Shown here piece by piece: positions 26,136 to 34,265 of a stretch of 64,000 nucleotides of DNA. The notes below the pieces were generated by a model. The model saw only the letters and a program-made list of their open reading frames with translations, was not told the origin of the DNA and did not search any database. The position numbers and the translations under genes are program-made. Each line of letters opens with the position of its first letter. Within the stretch, counting starts at the first letter, position 1. This DNA is from Chryseobacterium paridis (GTDB lineage Bacteria; Bacteroidota; Bacteroidia; Flavobacteriales; Weeksellaceae), in the NCBI RefSeq assembly GCF_016595215.1, contig NZ_JAENHK010000010.1:1-64000 (forward strand). Reading direction: 5' to 3'.

Positions 26136-27026
26136 TCAGTTAAGAAGTCCCTTTTTAAATTGATTAGGACTTACTCCCGTTTCTTTTTTAAACAATCTCG
26201 AAAAATAGGGAAGGTTCTCAAAACCTAATTCATAAGCTATTTCCGAAACTCTATTGTCATTGGTTTTAAGAAGATTTTTAGCTTCGTTGATGAGGTAGAT
26301 ATGGATCAGCTCGATAGCTGTTTTTCCGGTTTCCTGTTTCAAAAGATCACTTAAATATCGAGGAGACATATTCAGTTGTGATGCTAGTGCATTAACGGAA
26401 GGCAATCTTTGATTGAGAGGAAGATCATTTTTAAAATGATTGGCTATCGCTTCATTGAACTTTGATACCGTTTTTTTTGATAGTTCCGTACGGTGAATGA
26501 ACTGGCGTTTGTAAAAACGTTGTGAATATTTGAGCATTGAGTCAATATGGGCAAGAATAATATCCTTACTGTACTCGTCTGCATTGTTATGGTATTCTTT
26601 CTCTATTTTATAATAAAGATCCCACATGATCTGTTCTTCTGACGGGGAAAGATGCAAGGTTTCATTGGTTTCATAATCAAAAAATCCATATTTACTGATC
26701 TCAGAATGTAAATAATGACCATGCAGAAAATCCTCATGAATAAACATGATAAAGGCATCTTCATCATATTCAACACTCTTAAATTCGACAACCTGTCGTG
26801 GTTTGATAAACATCATGCTGCCATTATCTGTATCATATTTGGTGCGGCCATACATAATAATTCCTGATTTAAGTTTTTTGAAACCAATCATATAAAAATC
26901 AGAAATGAACTGTCTGTCACCCATTTGACAAGTCTGGGTACATTGATAAACACTAAACAGTGGATTTTCCGGTGCTGGAAAACCGTTGAATTGGTGAATA
27001 TCCACTAAATTTTTTAAATGTTCCAT
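26136..27026 (-). CDS. AraC family transcriptional regulator
   Basis: Protein of 296 residues: an N-terminal cupin-like sensing domain (about 1-170) and a C-terminal pair of helix-turn-helix motifs (LASQLNMSPRYLSDLLKQ and ELGFENLPYFSRLFKKETG, ending SPNQFKKG). This type usually activates adjacent genes on binding a small organic ligand. The SDR gene lies 75 bp upstream on the same strand, and a perfect 10-bp inverted repeat sits between them (27043-27073), a likely autoregulatory site. Effector unknown. Confidence 0.9.
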   Translation of the reverse strand: MEHLKNLVDIHQFNGFPAPENPLFSVYQCTQTCQMGDRQFISDFYMIGFKKLKSGIIMYGRTKYDTDNGSMMFIKPRQVVEFKSVEYDEDAFIMFIHEDFLHGHYLHSEISKYGFFDYETNETLHLSPSEEQIMWDLYYKIEKEYHNNADEYSKDIILAHIDSMLKYSQRFYKRQFIHRTELSKKTVSKFNEAIANHFKNDLPLNQRLPSVNALASQLNMSPRYLSDLLKQETGKTAIELIHIYLINEAKNLLKTNDNRVSEIAYELGFENLPYFSRLFKKETGVSPNQFKKGLLN

Positions 27027-27042
27027 ACGAATGCAAGTTAAA

Positions 27043-27073
27043 CAAATCTATGCCACAGTATGACATAGATTTG
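27043..27073. promoter_or_regulatory. Perfect inverted repeat between SDR and AraC genes
   Basis: CAAATCTATG (27043-27052) and CATAGATTTG (27064-27073) are exact complements around 11 bases. Each arm also contains a -7-like TAGATTTG, one on each strand. No T tract follows, so an operator or promoter element is more likely than a terminator. Confidence 0.55.
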
Positions 27074-27101
27074 CGAATAGAATTATTGATAAAATAAGTT
27101 A

Positions 27102-27920
27102 TTATTTCCCGTGTGCTGCTGTAGAGACTTCAGCCCATGAATCCCATTCTGCTAAACGGTTTTCATATGTTTGTTTCACCATAGGATATGCCTTTTTACC
27201 AAGGAATAAACGAAGTGGCGGATTTTCACTATCGATCAGTTGAAGAACAGCCGGTGTTGTCGCAGCAGGAACGCCCCAGAAATCATCGTCCACGGAAGCT
27301 TGAAACGCCGCACGTACACCTTCATATTCTGGCATTGGAGTAGTTTGGATCGCTGATGATCCACCCCAGTCAGTTGCATAGCCATTAGGCTCAAGTAATG
27401 TAACATTAATCCCAAAATGTTTTACTTCAGCAGCCAGTGTTTCGCCTAAACCTTCTACAGCAAATTTTGAAGCATTATATAAACTCAATACCGGAACACC
27501 CACCAAGCCTACAATACTTGAAAGCTGAATGATATGACCGTGACCCTGCTCACGCATAATTGGCAGAACAGCCTGACTCAGCCATAATAAACCAAAGAAA
27601 TTGGTTTCCATTTGGGCTCTTGCTTCTTCCTCGGTTGTTTCTTCAACTGCACCAAATAAACCATATCCGGCATTATTGATCAATACATCAATGCTTCCAA
27701 AATGATCTTTTGCTTTTTGTATGGCTGCGAAATCAGCTGCACGATCGTTGACGTCCAACTGAAGAGGCAGAATGTTACTACCATATTTACTTACAAGATC
27801 ATCCAGCGTACGCAGATCTCTTGCAGTTGCTACTACTTTGTCGCCTCTTTGCAATAATGCCTCGGCCCATAATTTACCAAAACCTCTTGAAGCTCCGGTG
27901 ATAAAAATTGTCTTTGCCAT
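27102..27920 (-). CDS. Short-chain dehydrogenase/reductase (SDR)
   Basis: Classical SDR of 272 residues: cofactor loop TGASRGFG (8-15), NNAGYG (82-87), catalytic Ser134 or Ser135, Tyr148 and Lys152 in YNASK. ATARD after strand two, with Arg34 beyond the second strand, suggests NADP(H). The C-terminal third is longer than minimal SDRs. The gene looks somewhat richer in G/C-ending codons than its neighbours, possibly from transfer (impression, not computed). It precedes an AraC regulator on the same strand; substrate unknown. Confidence 0.9.
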   Translation of the reverse strand: MAKTIFITGASRGFGKLWAEALLQRGDKVVATARDLRTLDDLVSKYGSNILPLQLDVNDRAADFAAIQKAKDHFGSIDVLINNAGYGLFGAVEETTEEEARAQMETNFFGLLWLSQAVLPIMREQGHGHIIQLSSIVGLVGVPVLSLYNASKFAVEGLGETLAAEVKHFGINVTLLEPNGYATDWGGSSAIQTTPMPEYEGVRAAFQASVDDDFWGVPAATTPAVLQLIDSENPPLRLFLGKKAYPMVKQTYENRLAEWDSWAEVSTAAHGK

Positions 27921-28041
27921 TGTTAAAATGTTTGATACAAATGTAGGTCAAGGCAGAGGCGAAAGACTTATACAAAAATCCGAAGTATTGATACATTTTT
28001 ACTACGACAGGAAAGAAAAATACATCTTGATATAGGTAGAT

Positions 28042-28926
28042 TTACTTGATACTGTATGAGAGTACAGGATTGGAGTTTCTGAAACTCTTACGGAACTCAA
28101 GAGCCGTCATTCCTGTTTCTTTAGCAAAGAATCTTGAAAAGTAGGAATGGTTTTCAAAGCCCAGATCATTGGCGATCTGCTTTACGTTCATATGGCTAAA
28201 GTAGAGTAGTTGTTTGGCTTCCATAATGATCTTATACCGGATCCAGAATGAAACAGACGAGCCTGTATATTTGTTTAAGGACTCATTAAGATAAGGCTCT
28301 GAAATATGAAGCATTCCAGCATAATCTGATGGGCTTTTATATCTTCTGATATGTTTATTCAAATATTTTTTAAATTCAAATGATATTTCTGCAGCCCTTG
28401 AAATGTTTCCTTCAAAATCTTTTGAAGTCTGAACCGTTGCCGCTGCCATTTCAAAGAATGAGTGGAGTAAGGCATAGAGTACCTTTAAATTTTGACTGTC
28501 GGCTGACGGATTGATTGCTCTGCGATGTAAAATAGTGAGTAACTCATGATAATCTCTAACATCATTGGAAATCAAATCAACAGGATCCGGAAAACCCAGC
28601 CATCTTTCAAAAGTATTTCGGCAGGTTGTTTCTATTAGGGAAGGATCTACAGCAATGTACCAACCGCTGGCATCACTGGATTGAATACGGTAATGAATCT
28701 GTTCCGGTAAAATATAATAAAGCTGATTGGCATGAATGATTTTTTCTTCAAAATCAACTACAGTAGATGCAGAGCCTTTTAGCAAAATGAAGAATATGTA
28801 GTGATCATCACGATGTGCTCCCATTAATTCAGAACGCTGGCTATCGATTTGCTCCTGAGTAAATGGGAAAATAATAAAACCCTTATCGGTTTTGTCCAGT
28901 AATTGATGTGTCGGGATACTTTTCAT
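28042..28926 (-). CDS. AraC family transcriptional regulator
   Basis: Protein of 294 residues with an AraC_binding-type cupin N-terminus (KGFIIFPFTQEQ, HANQLYYILPEQIHY) and a C-terminal double helix-turn-helix (YAGMLHISEPYLNESLNKYTG, given in part as MLHISEPYLNESLNKY, and DLGFENHSYFSRFFAKETG). It lies 31 bp after the amidohydrolase gene on the same strand and is probably cotranscribed, so it likely regulates that enzyme. It is not close enough to the AraC protein at 26136-27026 to be a recent duplicate. Confidence 0.9.
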   Translation of the reverse strand: MKSIPTHQLLDKTDKGFIIFPFTQEQIDSQRSELMGAHRDDHYIFFILLKGSASTVVDFEEKIIHANQLYYILPEQIHYRIQSSDASGWYIAVDPSLIETTCRNTFERWLGFPDPVDLISNDVRDYHELLTILHRRAINPSADSQNLKVLYALLHSFFEMAAATVQTSKDFEGNISRAAEISFEFKKYLNKHIRRYKSPSDYAGMLHISEPYLNESLNKYTGSSVSFWIRYKIIMEAKQLLYFSHMNVKQIANDLGFENHSYFSRFFAKETGMTALEFRKSFRNSNPVLSYSIK

Positions 28927-28957
28927 AGGTTTACAATAGATTCATTTCTTTGTTATT

Positions 28958-29938
28958 TTAAAGACCAAGCAAACGATCTGCATTTTCGTGGGCAATTTTT
29001 GCAACCTGTTCAGGGGGAAGTTTAATTTGATGTAAAAAATCAACACCCATTTGATTCGTACTAAAAGGATAATCAATAGAAAATATAATATTGTCTATAC
29101 CAATAGTGTCCAAAGCAATCTGTAAAGGAGGTTGTGTAAAAATGCCACTGGTGGTCATATACAGTTGTTGTTTAAAGGTCTCTATTAATGTACGTTTATT
29201 TTTTCCTCCATTGCCGGGTTGAAATGCTTTATTAGAGCGATCCCACATCATGGGCAACATTTCTCCCATATGTCCGATAATGATCTTCAGCCTTGGATAT
29301 GTGTCAAATACCCCTGCTACCAAAAGACGCAAAACATGAATAGCAGTTTCAGAATGCCATCCCCATCCCCAGCAGGCAATCGCATCGAAAGGACCAGTCT
29401 GATCACCTATATTACTATAGTAAGCATCTATGACAGGTTTTGGTGGAATACCAGGATGGATGTAAATGGGAACTCCTAACTGTTCTGCTCTTTCAAAAAT
29501 GGGGGCAAATTTTGGAGCATCAAGAAACTCTCCATTGGTGGTTCCTCTGATCATTGCACCCCGAAAACCATAAGTTTTTACTGTACGTTCAAGCTCATCA
29601 GCAGCGGCCATTGGAGTGGTCATAGGAAGATGGGCAAATGCCGTAAATCTATCAGGATGATCTTTCATTTTATCTGCTAAGAGATCATTGTATTTTGAGG
29701 CAAATATAGGAGCGGATTGACTGTCCAGTAAATTAACATCAGTATTCTCCACAGAAAGAACCTGCATAGAAATACCTGATTCATTCATAGATTGCAAACG
29801 TTCTCCGGAAACATCAGCCAGTTTGGGAACCATTTGCATTAAAGCATTTGATGATTGTTTTTTATCTGATTGATAATTCGGGATAAGATCAGTCATCTCA
29901 GGAAATGAAACATGTTCTTCAATTGTTACTATTCTCAT
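28958..29938 (-). CDS. Amidohydrolase family protein (ACMSD/resorcylate-decarboxylase-like)
   Basis: Metal-dependent TIM-barrel enzyme of 326 residues from the amidohydrolase-2 group. Visible ligand contexts: N-terminal TIEEH (EEH instead of the usual DxH pair), PIYIHPGIPP in the middle, IIGHMGEMLP after strand six and FSIDYPF near the C-terminus. The AFDAIACWGWGWHSETA segment and HPGIPP are typical of the decarboxylases acting on aromatic acids, such as gamma-resorcylate decarboxylase. The reaction is therefore probably a non-oxidative decarboxylation or hydrolysis of a small aromatic; the exact substrate is open. It heads a two-gene unit with an AraC regulator. Confidence 0.87.
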   Translation of the reverse strand: MRIVTIEEHVSFPEMTDLIPNYQSDKKQSSNALMQMVPKLADVSGERLQSMNESGISMQVLSVENTDVNLLDSQSAPIFASKYNDLLADKMKDHPDRFTAFAHLPMTTPMAAADELERTVKTYGFRGAMIRGTTNGEFLDAPKFAPIFERAEQLGVPIYIHPGIPPKPVIDAYYSNIGDQTGPFDAIACWGWGWHSETAIHVLRLLVAGVFDTYPRLKIIIGHMGEMLPMMWDRSNKAFQPGNGGKNKRTLIETFKQQLYMTTSGIFTQPPLQIALDTIGIDNIIFSIDYPFSTNQMGVDFLHQIKLPPEQVAKIAHENADRLLGL

Positions 29939-29959
29939 TGTAAGGTGTTTAAATGGTTA

Positions 29960-29990
29960 CAAAAATAGATGAGTAAAGATACGTAATCAA
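29960..29990 (-). promoter_or_regulatory. Promoter of amidohydrolase-AraC unit
   Basis: On the minus strand TTG (complement of 29988-29990), a 20-base spacer and TATTTTTG (complement of 29960-29967) match the Bacteroidota TTG-N17-23-TANNTTTG consensus, 22 bases before the start codon. Confidence 0.6.
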
Positions 29991-30123
29991 TAAAGAGATT
30001 GTAGAGATCATAGCACAAATCGCAGTAAATATAATTCTGGATTTTTTAAATCAGGAGAATTGATATGTCTTTTTTCTGTATTAGATCTGAGTTTGCATTA
30101 ATGTTTTATGCAATAAGGAATGT

Positions 30124-30153
30124 AAAAAAGGCTATTCAAAATGAATAGCCTTT
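30124..30153 (-). terminator. Terminator after DUF4249 gene
   Basis: AAAGGCTATTC (30127-30137) pairs with GAATAGCCTTT (30143-30153). The A tract at 30124-30129 gives a U run on the minus strand just past the DUF4249 stop codon. Confidence 0.85.
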
Positions 30154-30164
30154 GTATGGTATAC

Positions 30165-30980
30165 CTAGTTAGGTTGTTGAATAACAAAATCTCGTTTGCT
30201 AAGCGTATGAGCTGAGAAATATCCTAAAGCACCATTATTGATATTGCTTGGTGGATTAGCAGGAGTAACGCCACTACCGCCATTATCAGAAATATCAAGG
30301 AGAGCACTGTAATACGTAAATATATTGTTATCTATGGATTGCATTTCAACGTGAATAGTATCTCCAGGAACTACCAAAACATCATCTGGGTCATCCCCAT
30401 CATCATTAGGAAGGAATAAAGGTCTTTGGTTAGGTAATCCATTATTCACGTTGTCCGAAAATACATTAAAGGTTTTCTTAGGCTTATTATTTACAGTAAA
30501 CCCAAAAAGATAACGATTTCCCAATACTTGAGGATCCGTGAAAATAGGTAAAAGGGTAAAAGTCGTTGTACCACCAAAAACAAAAGAATCCTGTTTCAAG
30601 CCTTCAAAAGGTACTTCTGCTGGCATGGTGCTCTTAGCAGAGTATTGTTTTCCTTCAGCTTCTATTTTTAGCGTATAGGTTCTACCGCTAACCCCAGTAA
30701 AGTTTGTCGTCTGATACTTTCCATCACCTATGTATTGTAAGGTTTCTGTTTGACCAGTGTTATCACTTACAATTACCAATGCATTAGTAACTGAAGGGTA
30801 TTGGTTGTTTTGTGTGAAGGCAACAGATTTTGTTATTTTCACAATATAAGGTCCTGGCTGATTGGTTATATTCCCTTCAATGACAATATTTCCACTTTTG
30901 TCCGCTAGATCCAGATCAATCTCTTTTTCGCAAGAGTTTAATAAAAACAGGGATAATATGATAAAAAAAGTATTCTTCAT
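30165..30980 (-). CDS. DUF4249 family lipoprotein
   Basis: Lipoprotein of 271 residues (FLLNSCEKEIDLDL, lipidated Cys17). After the Cys, the segments IVIEGNITNQPGPYIVKITKSV and GDGKYQTTNFTGVSGRTYTLKI (each typical of DUF4249) form an Ig-like beta sandwich. The family is confined to Bacteroidota and is regularly encoded directly after a carboxypeptidase-domain TonB receptor, as here (3-bp gap). It is presumed to be the receptor's surface lipoprotein partner, by analogy with SusD; ligand unknown. Confidence 0.88.
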   Translation of the reverse strand: MKNTFFIILSLFLLNSCEKEIDLDLADKSGNIVIEGNITNQPGPYIVKITKSVAFTQNNQYPSVTNALVIVSDNTGQTETLQYIGDGKYQTTNFTGVSGRTYTLKIEAEGKQYSAKSTMPAEVPFEGLKQDSFVFGGTTTFTLLPIFTDPQVLGNRYLFGFTVNNKPKKTFNVFSDNVNNGLPNQRPLFLPNDDGDDPDDVLVVPGDTIHVEMQSIDNNIFTYYSALLDISDNGGSGVTPANPPSNINNGALGYFSAHTLSKRDFVIQQPN

Positions 30981-30983
30981 GAT

Positions 30984-33326
30984 TTAAAATTTGAAATTGT
31001 AAGTGATGTTAGGTACCCAACGGAATAATGAGGTTTGCATGGCACGTGTAGTTCCCGGGTTGTTCGGGTTATCTTCAAAGGTAATCGTATAGGCATTCTC
31101 ACGGCCATATATATTATAGATACCAAATGACCATGATCCACGGAAGCGCTTGTTGGCATTAGAACTTGGCTCATAAGTAGCACTTAAATCCATTCTGTGA
31201 TAAGCCGGCATTCTGTCGGCATTTCTGCTGCTGTATTGAAAAATAGTCTGTCCGTTCAGTTCATATTTTCCCGTTGGGAAGGTAACAGCATTTCCTGTAC
31301 TGTACACAAACAAACCTGAGAATGACCATTTTGGATTAAGCTGATAAGTAGCAACTATTGATAGGTCGTGGGTCTTATCCATTCTTGCATTATACCATTC
31401 ATTGTCATTGATACCGTTTATTTTTCTCTCTGTTTTAGACAAAGTATAGGAAATCCATCCAGTTAACTTTCCACTTTTCTTTTTTGCGATCAATTCAAGA
31501 CCATACGCTCTTCCTTTTCCGAATAACAATTCACTTTCTACATCTGCTGCTGTATCAAAATTGATTTGAGCTCCGTTTTTATAGTCAATCTGATTTTGCA
31601 TTGATTTGTAGTATACCTCGGCATTCAATTCATAATTGTTATTATTGAAATTTCTACTGTATCCCACACTTACCTGATCTGCAATTTCGGGTTTTATATT
31701 GTAGCTGCTGCCAATCCATTGATCTGTAGGGTTTCCACTGCTGCTATTACTTAATAAATGCAGATTTTGAGTATTACGTGAATATCCTCCCTTTACACTG
31801 CTGACCTCATTGATACGATAATTAGCTGTAATACGGGGTTCAAGATTGACATAGGTTTTCCCGAATTTTCCTTTTTCCAGATATCTGCTTTCTGTAAGGA
31901 CTCCATTTTCGTAAGTATTAAAAGTATCTCCTCCTAAAACACTGAATCCCGAAAGTCTTAACCCATAATTAATAGTTAGCTTTTCTGTTGCTTTAAAATC
32001 ATCATTGATATACACTGCATTCTCCCATGAATATCTCGGATTCCTTGGGAAACTGCTTACACTGGTACCAGAAGCACTACTTGGTGTAAGTGTATGGTAA
32101 ATAGATTGAAGACCAAAACGCACAGAATGTTTATTTCCTGCAAACCATGTGAAATCCTGTTTAAGGTTCCAGTCTTGTATCTCTGAATTTAAGCCAAACT
32201 TATTATCATTGCTTTCAAGACTGATTTTGTAATTATAATCACTGTAAATGATAGAAGTGTTTGAGAATAGTTTGCTGCTGATAATACTATTCCAACGAAG
32301 TGTTGCTGTGGTATTTCCCCAGTCTGTTGCAAAAGTTTTTCCTACTCCTAATACATCCCTTCCAAAATATCCCGATAAATAAAGACGGTTGCTTTCATTG
32401 ATCTGATAGTTGGCTTTTAGATTAAGATCATAAAAGTATAATTTACTATCCTTGTAATCATCGCTTCCTTTAAGGAATAGATCCGCATAGGTTCTTCTTC
32501 CGGATACAATAAATGAAGATTTTTCTTTTTGAATAGGACCTTCTACACTTAGCCTGCTGCTGATTAAACCAATTCCTCCATTAACATTGTAGTCTTTATT
32601 ATTTCCATCCTTCATTTTCACATCCATTACTGAAGAAAGACGACCTCCATATTGGGCAGGGCTGTTTCCTTTAATAATGCTGGCATCTTTTAAGGCATCA
32701 CTATTAAATGTACTGAAAAACCCTAGTAAGTGTGAAGCATTGTAAACAGGGGCTTCATCCAACAAAATTAAGTTTTGATCAGTTGCTCCACCTCTTACAC
32801 TAAACCCACTGCTTCCTTCACCATTACTCTTGATACCAGGTAATAGCTGAATGGTTTTCATCACATCCTTTTCTCCAAATAAAACCGGAAGCTTCTCAAT
32901 GTTTTTAATGCTTAAAGTTTCTGTACCCATTTGTGCAGTAGAAAGATTTTTATCTTTTTTTACTCCTGTTATTACGACTTCATCAATCTTTGCTGTTCTT
33001 TCTTCTTCCTCCTCCTGATTCAATGGAAGATCCAATTTTAGATTCTGATCTACTTTTATCGGTTGCTCAAAATCTTTGTATCCCGGATAAGAGATAATCA
33101 TAGTATAACTCCCCTCCGGTAGTGATAGAGAGTAGAAACCGTATTCATTGGCAACTACACTGATCGAAGGATCTTCAGCTACTTTTACGGTAACTCCAAT
33201 CAACAGTTCTCCGTTCTTTTTGTCTTTTACAGTTCCACTTACGGAATACTTCTGTTGCGCTATAACCACTGTGCTGAAACAGAGAGCGGCCGAGGCAGCA
33301 GCAATTTTAAAAAAGGATGTTTGCAT
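30984..33326 (-). CDS. TonB-dependent receptor with carboxypeptidase-like domain, DUF4249 partner
   Basis: Outer-membrane receptor of 780 residues: signal peptide (FSTVVIAQQ), carboxypeptidase-regulatory-like domain at about 27-105 (YSVSGTVKDKKNGELLIGV), an unusual acidic EEEEER stretch, TonB-box-like KIDEVVITGV at about 117, then the plug (GEGSSGFSVRGGATDQNLI, LSSVMDVKMKDG) and a barrel ending FRWVPNITYNFKF. The plug is the type found with DUF4249 proteins, and the next gene, 3 bp on, encodes one. Two dyad sites about 95-130 bp upstream suggest a specific regulator. Substrate unknown. Confidence 0.93.
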   Translation of the reverse strand: MQTSFFKIAAASAALCFSTVVIAQQKYSVSGTVKDKKNGELLIGVTVKVAEDPSISVVANEYGFYSLSLPEGSYTMIISYPGYKDFEQPIKVDQNLKLDLPLNQEEEEERTAKIDEVVITGVKKDKNLSTAQMGTETLSIKNIEKLPVLFGEKDVMKTIQLLPGIKSNGEGSSGFSVRGGATDQNLILLDEAPVYNASHLLGFFSTFNSDALKDASIIKGNSPAQYGGRLSSVMDVKMKDGNNKDYNVNGGIGLISSRLSVEGPIQKEKSSFIVSGRRTYADLFLKGSDDYKDSKLYFYDLNLKANYQINESNRLYLSGYFGRDVLGVGKTFATDWGNTTATLRWNSIISSKLFSNTSIIYSDYNYKISLESNDNKFGLNSEIQDWNLKQDFTWFAGNKHSVRFGLQSIYHTLTPSSASGTSVSSFPRNPRYSWENAVYINDDFKATEKLTINYGLRLSGFSVLGGDTFNTYENGVLTESRYLEKGKFGKTYVNLEPRITANYRINEVSSVKGGYSRNTQNLHLLSNSSSGNPTDQWIGSSYNIKPEIADQVSVGYSRNFNNNNYELNAEVYYKSMQNQIDYKNGAQINFDTAADVESELLFGKGRAYGLELIAKKKSGKLTGWISYTLSKTERKINGINDNEWYNARMDKTHDLSIVATYQLNPKWSFSGLFVYSTGNAVTFPTGKYELNGQTIFQYSSRNADRMPAYHRMDLSATYEPSSNANKRFRGSWSFGIYNIYGRENAYTITFEDNPNNPGTTRAMQTSLFRWVPNITYNFKF

Positions 33327-33419
33327 TCAGTTTATTTTTTTTAATGTAGTAGAGTTTTTAAATAGTAGTAGGGTTTAATGGTTGTTTGTTACATGGGGAA
33401 AGAGGAGAAACTCAATTTT

Positions 33420-33457
33420 ACCGAGAAACCGGTATAAAGATTTACTGAGAAACCAGT
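33420..33457 (-). promoter_or_regulatory. Paired dyad operators upstream of the TonB receptor
   Basis: Two copies of one site 24 bp apart: ACCG-AGAAAC-CGGT (33420-33433) and ACTG-AGAAAC-CAGT (33444-33457), each followed by ATAAAGA. The arms differ between copies but stay complementary within each, so the symmetry is conserved. They lie 94-131 bases upstream of the receptor start. The rest of 33327-33781 is AT-rich with no gene or clear terminator. Confidence 0.6.
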
Positions 33458-33781
33458 ATAAAGAAAAAATGGATTATAATGTACTGATTTGGTGATTGGT
33501 TATAGGTTAGAATAGTTTTTTTAAATCTGCAATGCGAAAATAAATATTATAGTTTTTAAAATGTAAGTATTTGTATTATTTTTCAAACAATTGTGACTTT
33601 TTACCTGTGATTCTGGCTTTATGAGAAGTCATTTACAAAATTCAATCCATCTTCTTGCAGAGATTTAATAGTTGGTTATCCAGGACTATAACTGAAAAAT
33701 TATAAAAATATTTGATCAATAATAAAAAAATAATATAATTTTAACATATTAGCTAATTTTTTAAACAACTGAATAGTAAAC

Positions 33782-34156
33782 ATGAAAAAAGTAACAGGTA
33801 TTGGAGGCATCTTTTTCAAATGCAAAGACCCGAAACAAATGCAGGAATGGTATAAAACCCATCTTGGCTTAGACACAAATGATTATGGGGCCACTTTCGA
33901 ATGGCGTGAAGCTGAAGACACTTCTAAGGAAGGGGCAACACAATGGAGCCCTTTTTCAGAAACTACAAAATATTTTGAACCTTCTACAAAAGAGTTTATG
34001 ATCAATTATAGAGTAGCAGACCTTGAGGCGCTGGTTGAAGAACTGAAGAAAGAAGGAGTAACCATCGTTGATGAAATAGCAACATATGATTATGGGAAAT
34101 TTGTTCATATCATGGATGTGGAAGGAAATAAAATTGAATTGTGGGAACCTAAGTAA
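33782..34156 (+). CDS. VOC superfamily protein
   Basis: Protein of 124 residues with the vicinal-oxygen-chelate pattern: VTGIGGIFFKCKDPKQMQEW at the N-terminus, then EFMINYRVADLEALVEELKK and the closing MDVEGNKIELWEPK. This is a common small Bacteroidota subfamily with no assigned substrate. It is monocistronic, with a terminator directly after it. It shares the fold but little sequence with the VOC protein at 15119-15514. Confidence 0.87.
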   Translation: MKKVTGIGGIFFKCKDPKQMQEWYKTHLGLDTNDYGATFEWREAEDTSKEGATQWSPFSETTKYFEPSTKEFMINYRVADLEALVEELKKEGVTIVDEIATYDYGKFVHIMDVEGNKIELWEPK

Positions 34157-34181
34157 AGTTCTACAGCAGATACATAAAAAT

Positions 34182-34212
34182 AAACCCTTTGTCATTTGAC
34201 AAAGGGTTTTTG
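34182..34212 (+). terminator. Terminator after VOC gene
   Basis: Perfect 12-bp stem AAACCCTTTGTC (34182-34193) with GACAAAGGGTTT (34198-34209), followed by T residues. Confidence 0.88.
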
Positions 34213-34265
34213 CATTAGCTTTATCATAGTGTCACAATTTCCAATTCAATTCTTATATTTGATCT

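Noticed and set aside
27938..27945. CAAATGTA (minus-strand TACATTTG) as promoter of the SDR gene
   Set aside because: The -7 match is exact, but the nearest upstream TTG is 27 bases away, outside the 17-23 range.
34254..34261. TATATTTG as promoter of the M1 aminopeptidase
   Set aside because: It lies only 4 bases before the ATG and has no TTG at 17-23 bases upstream, so a start there would fall inside the gene.
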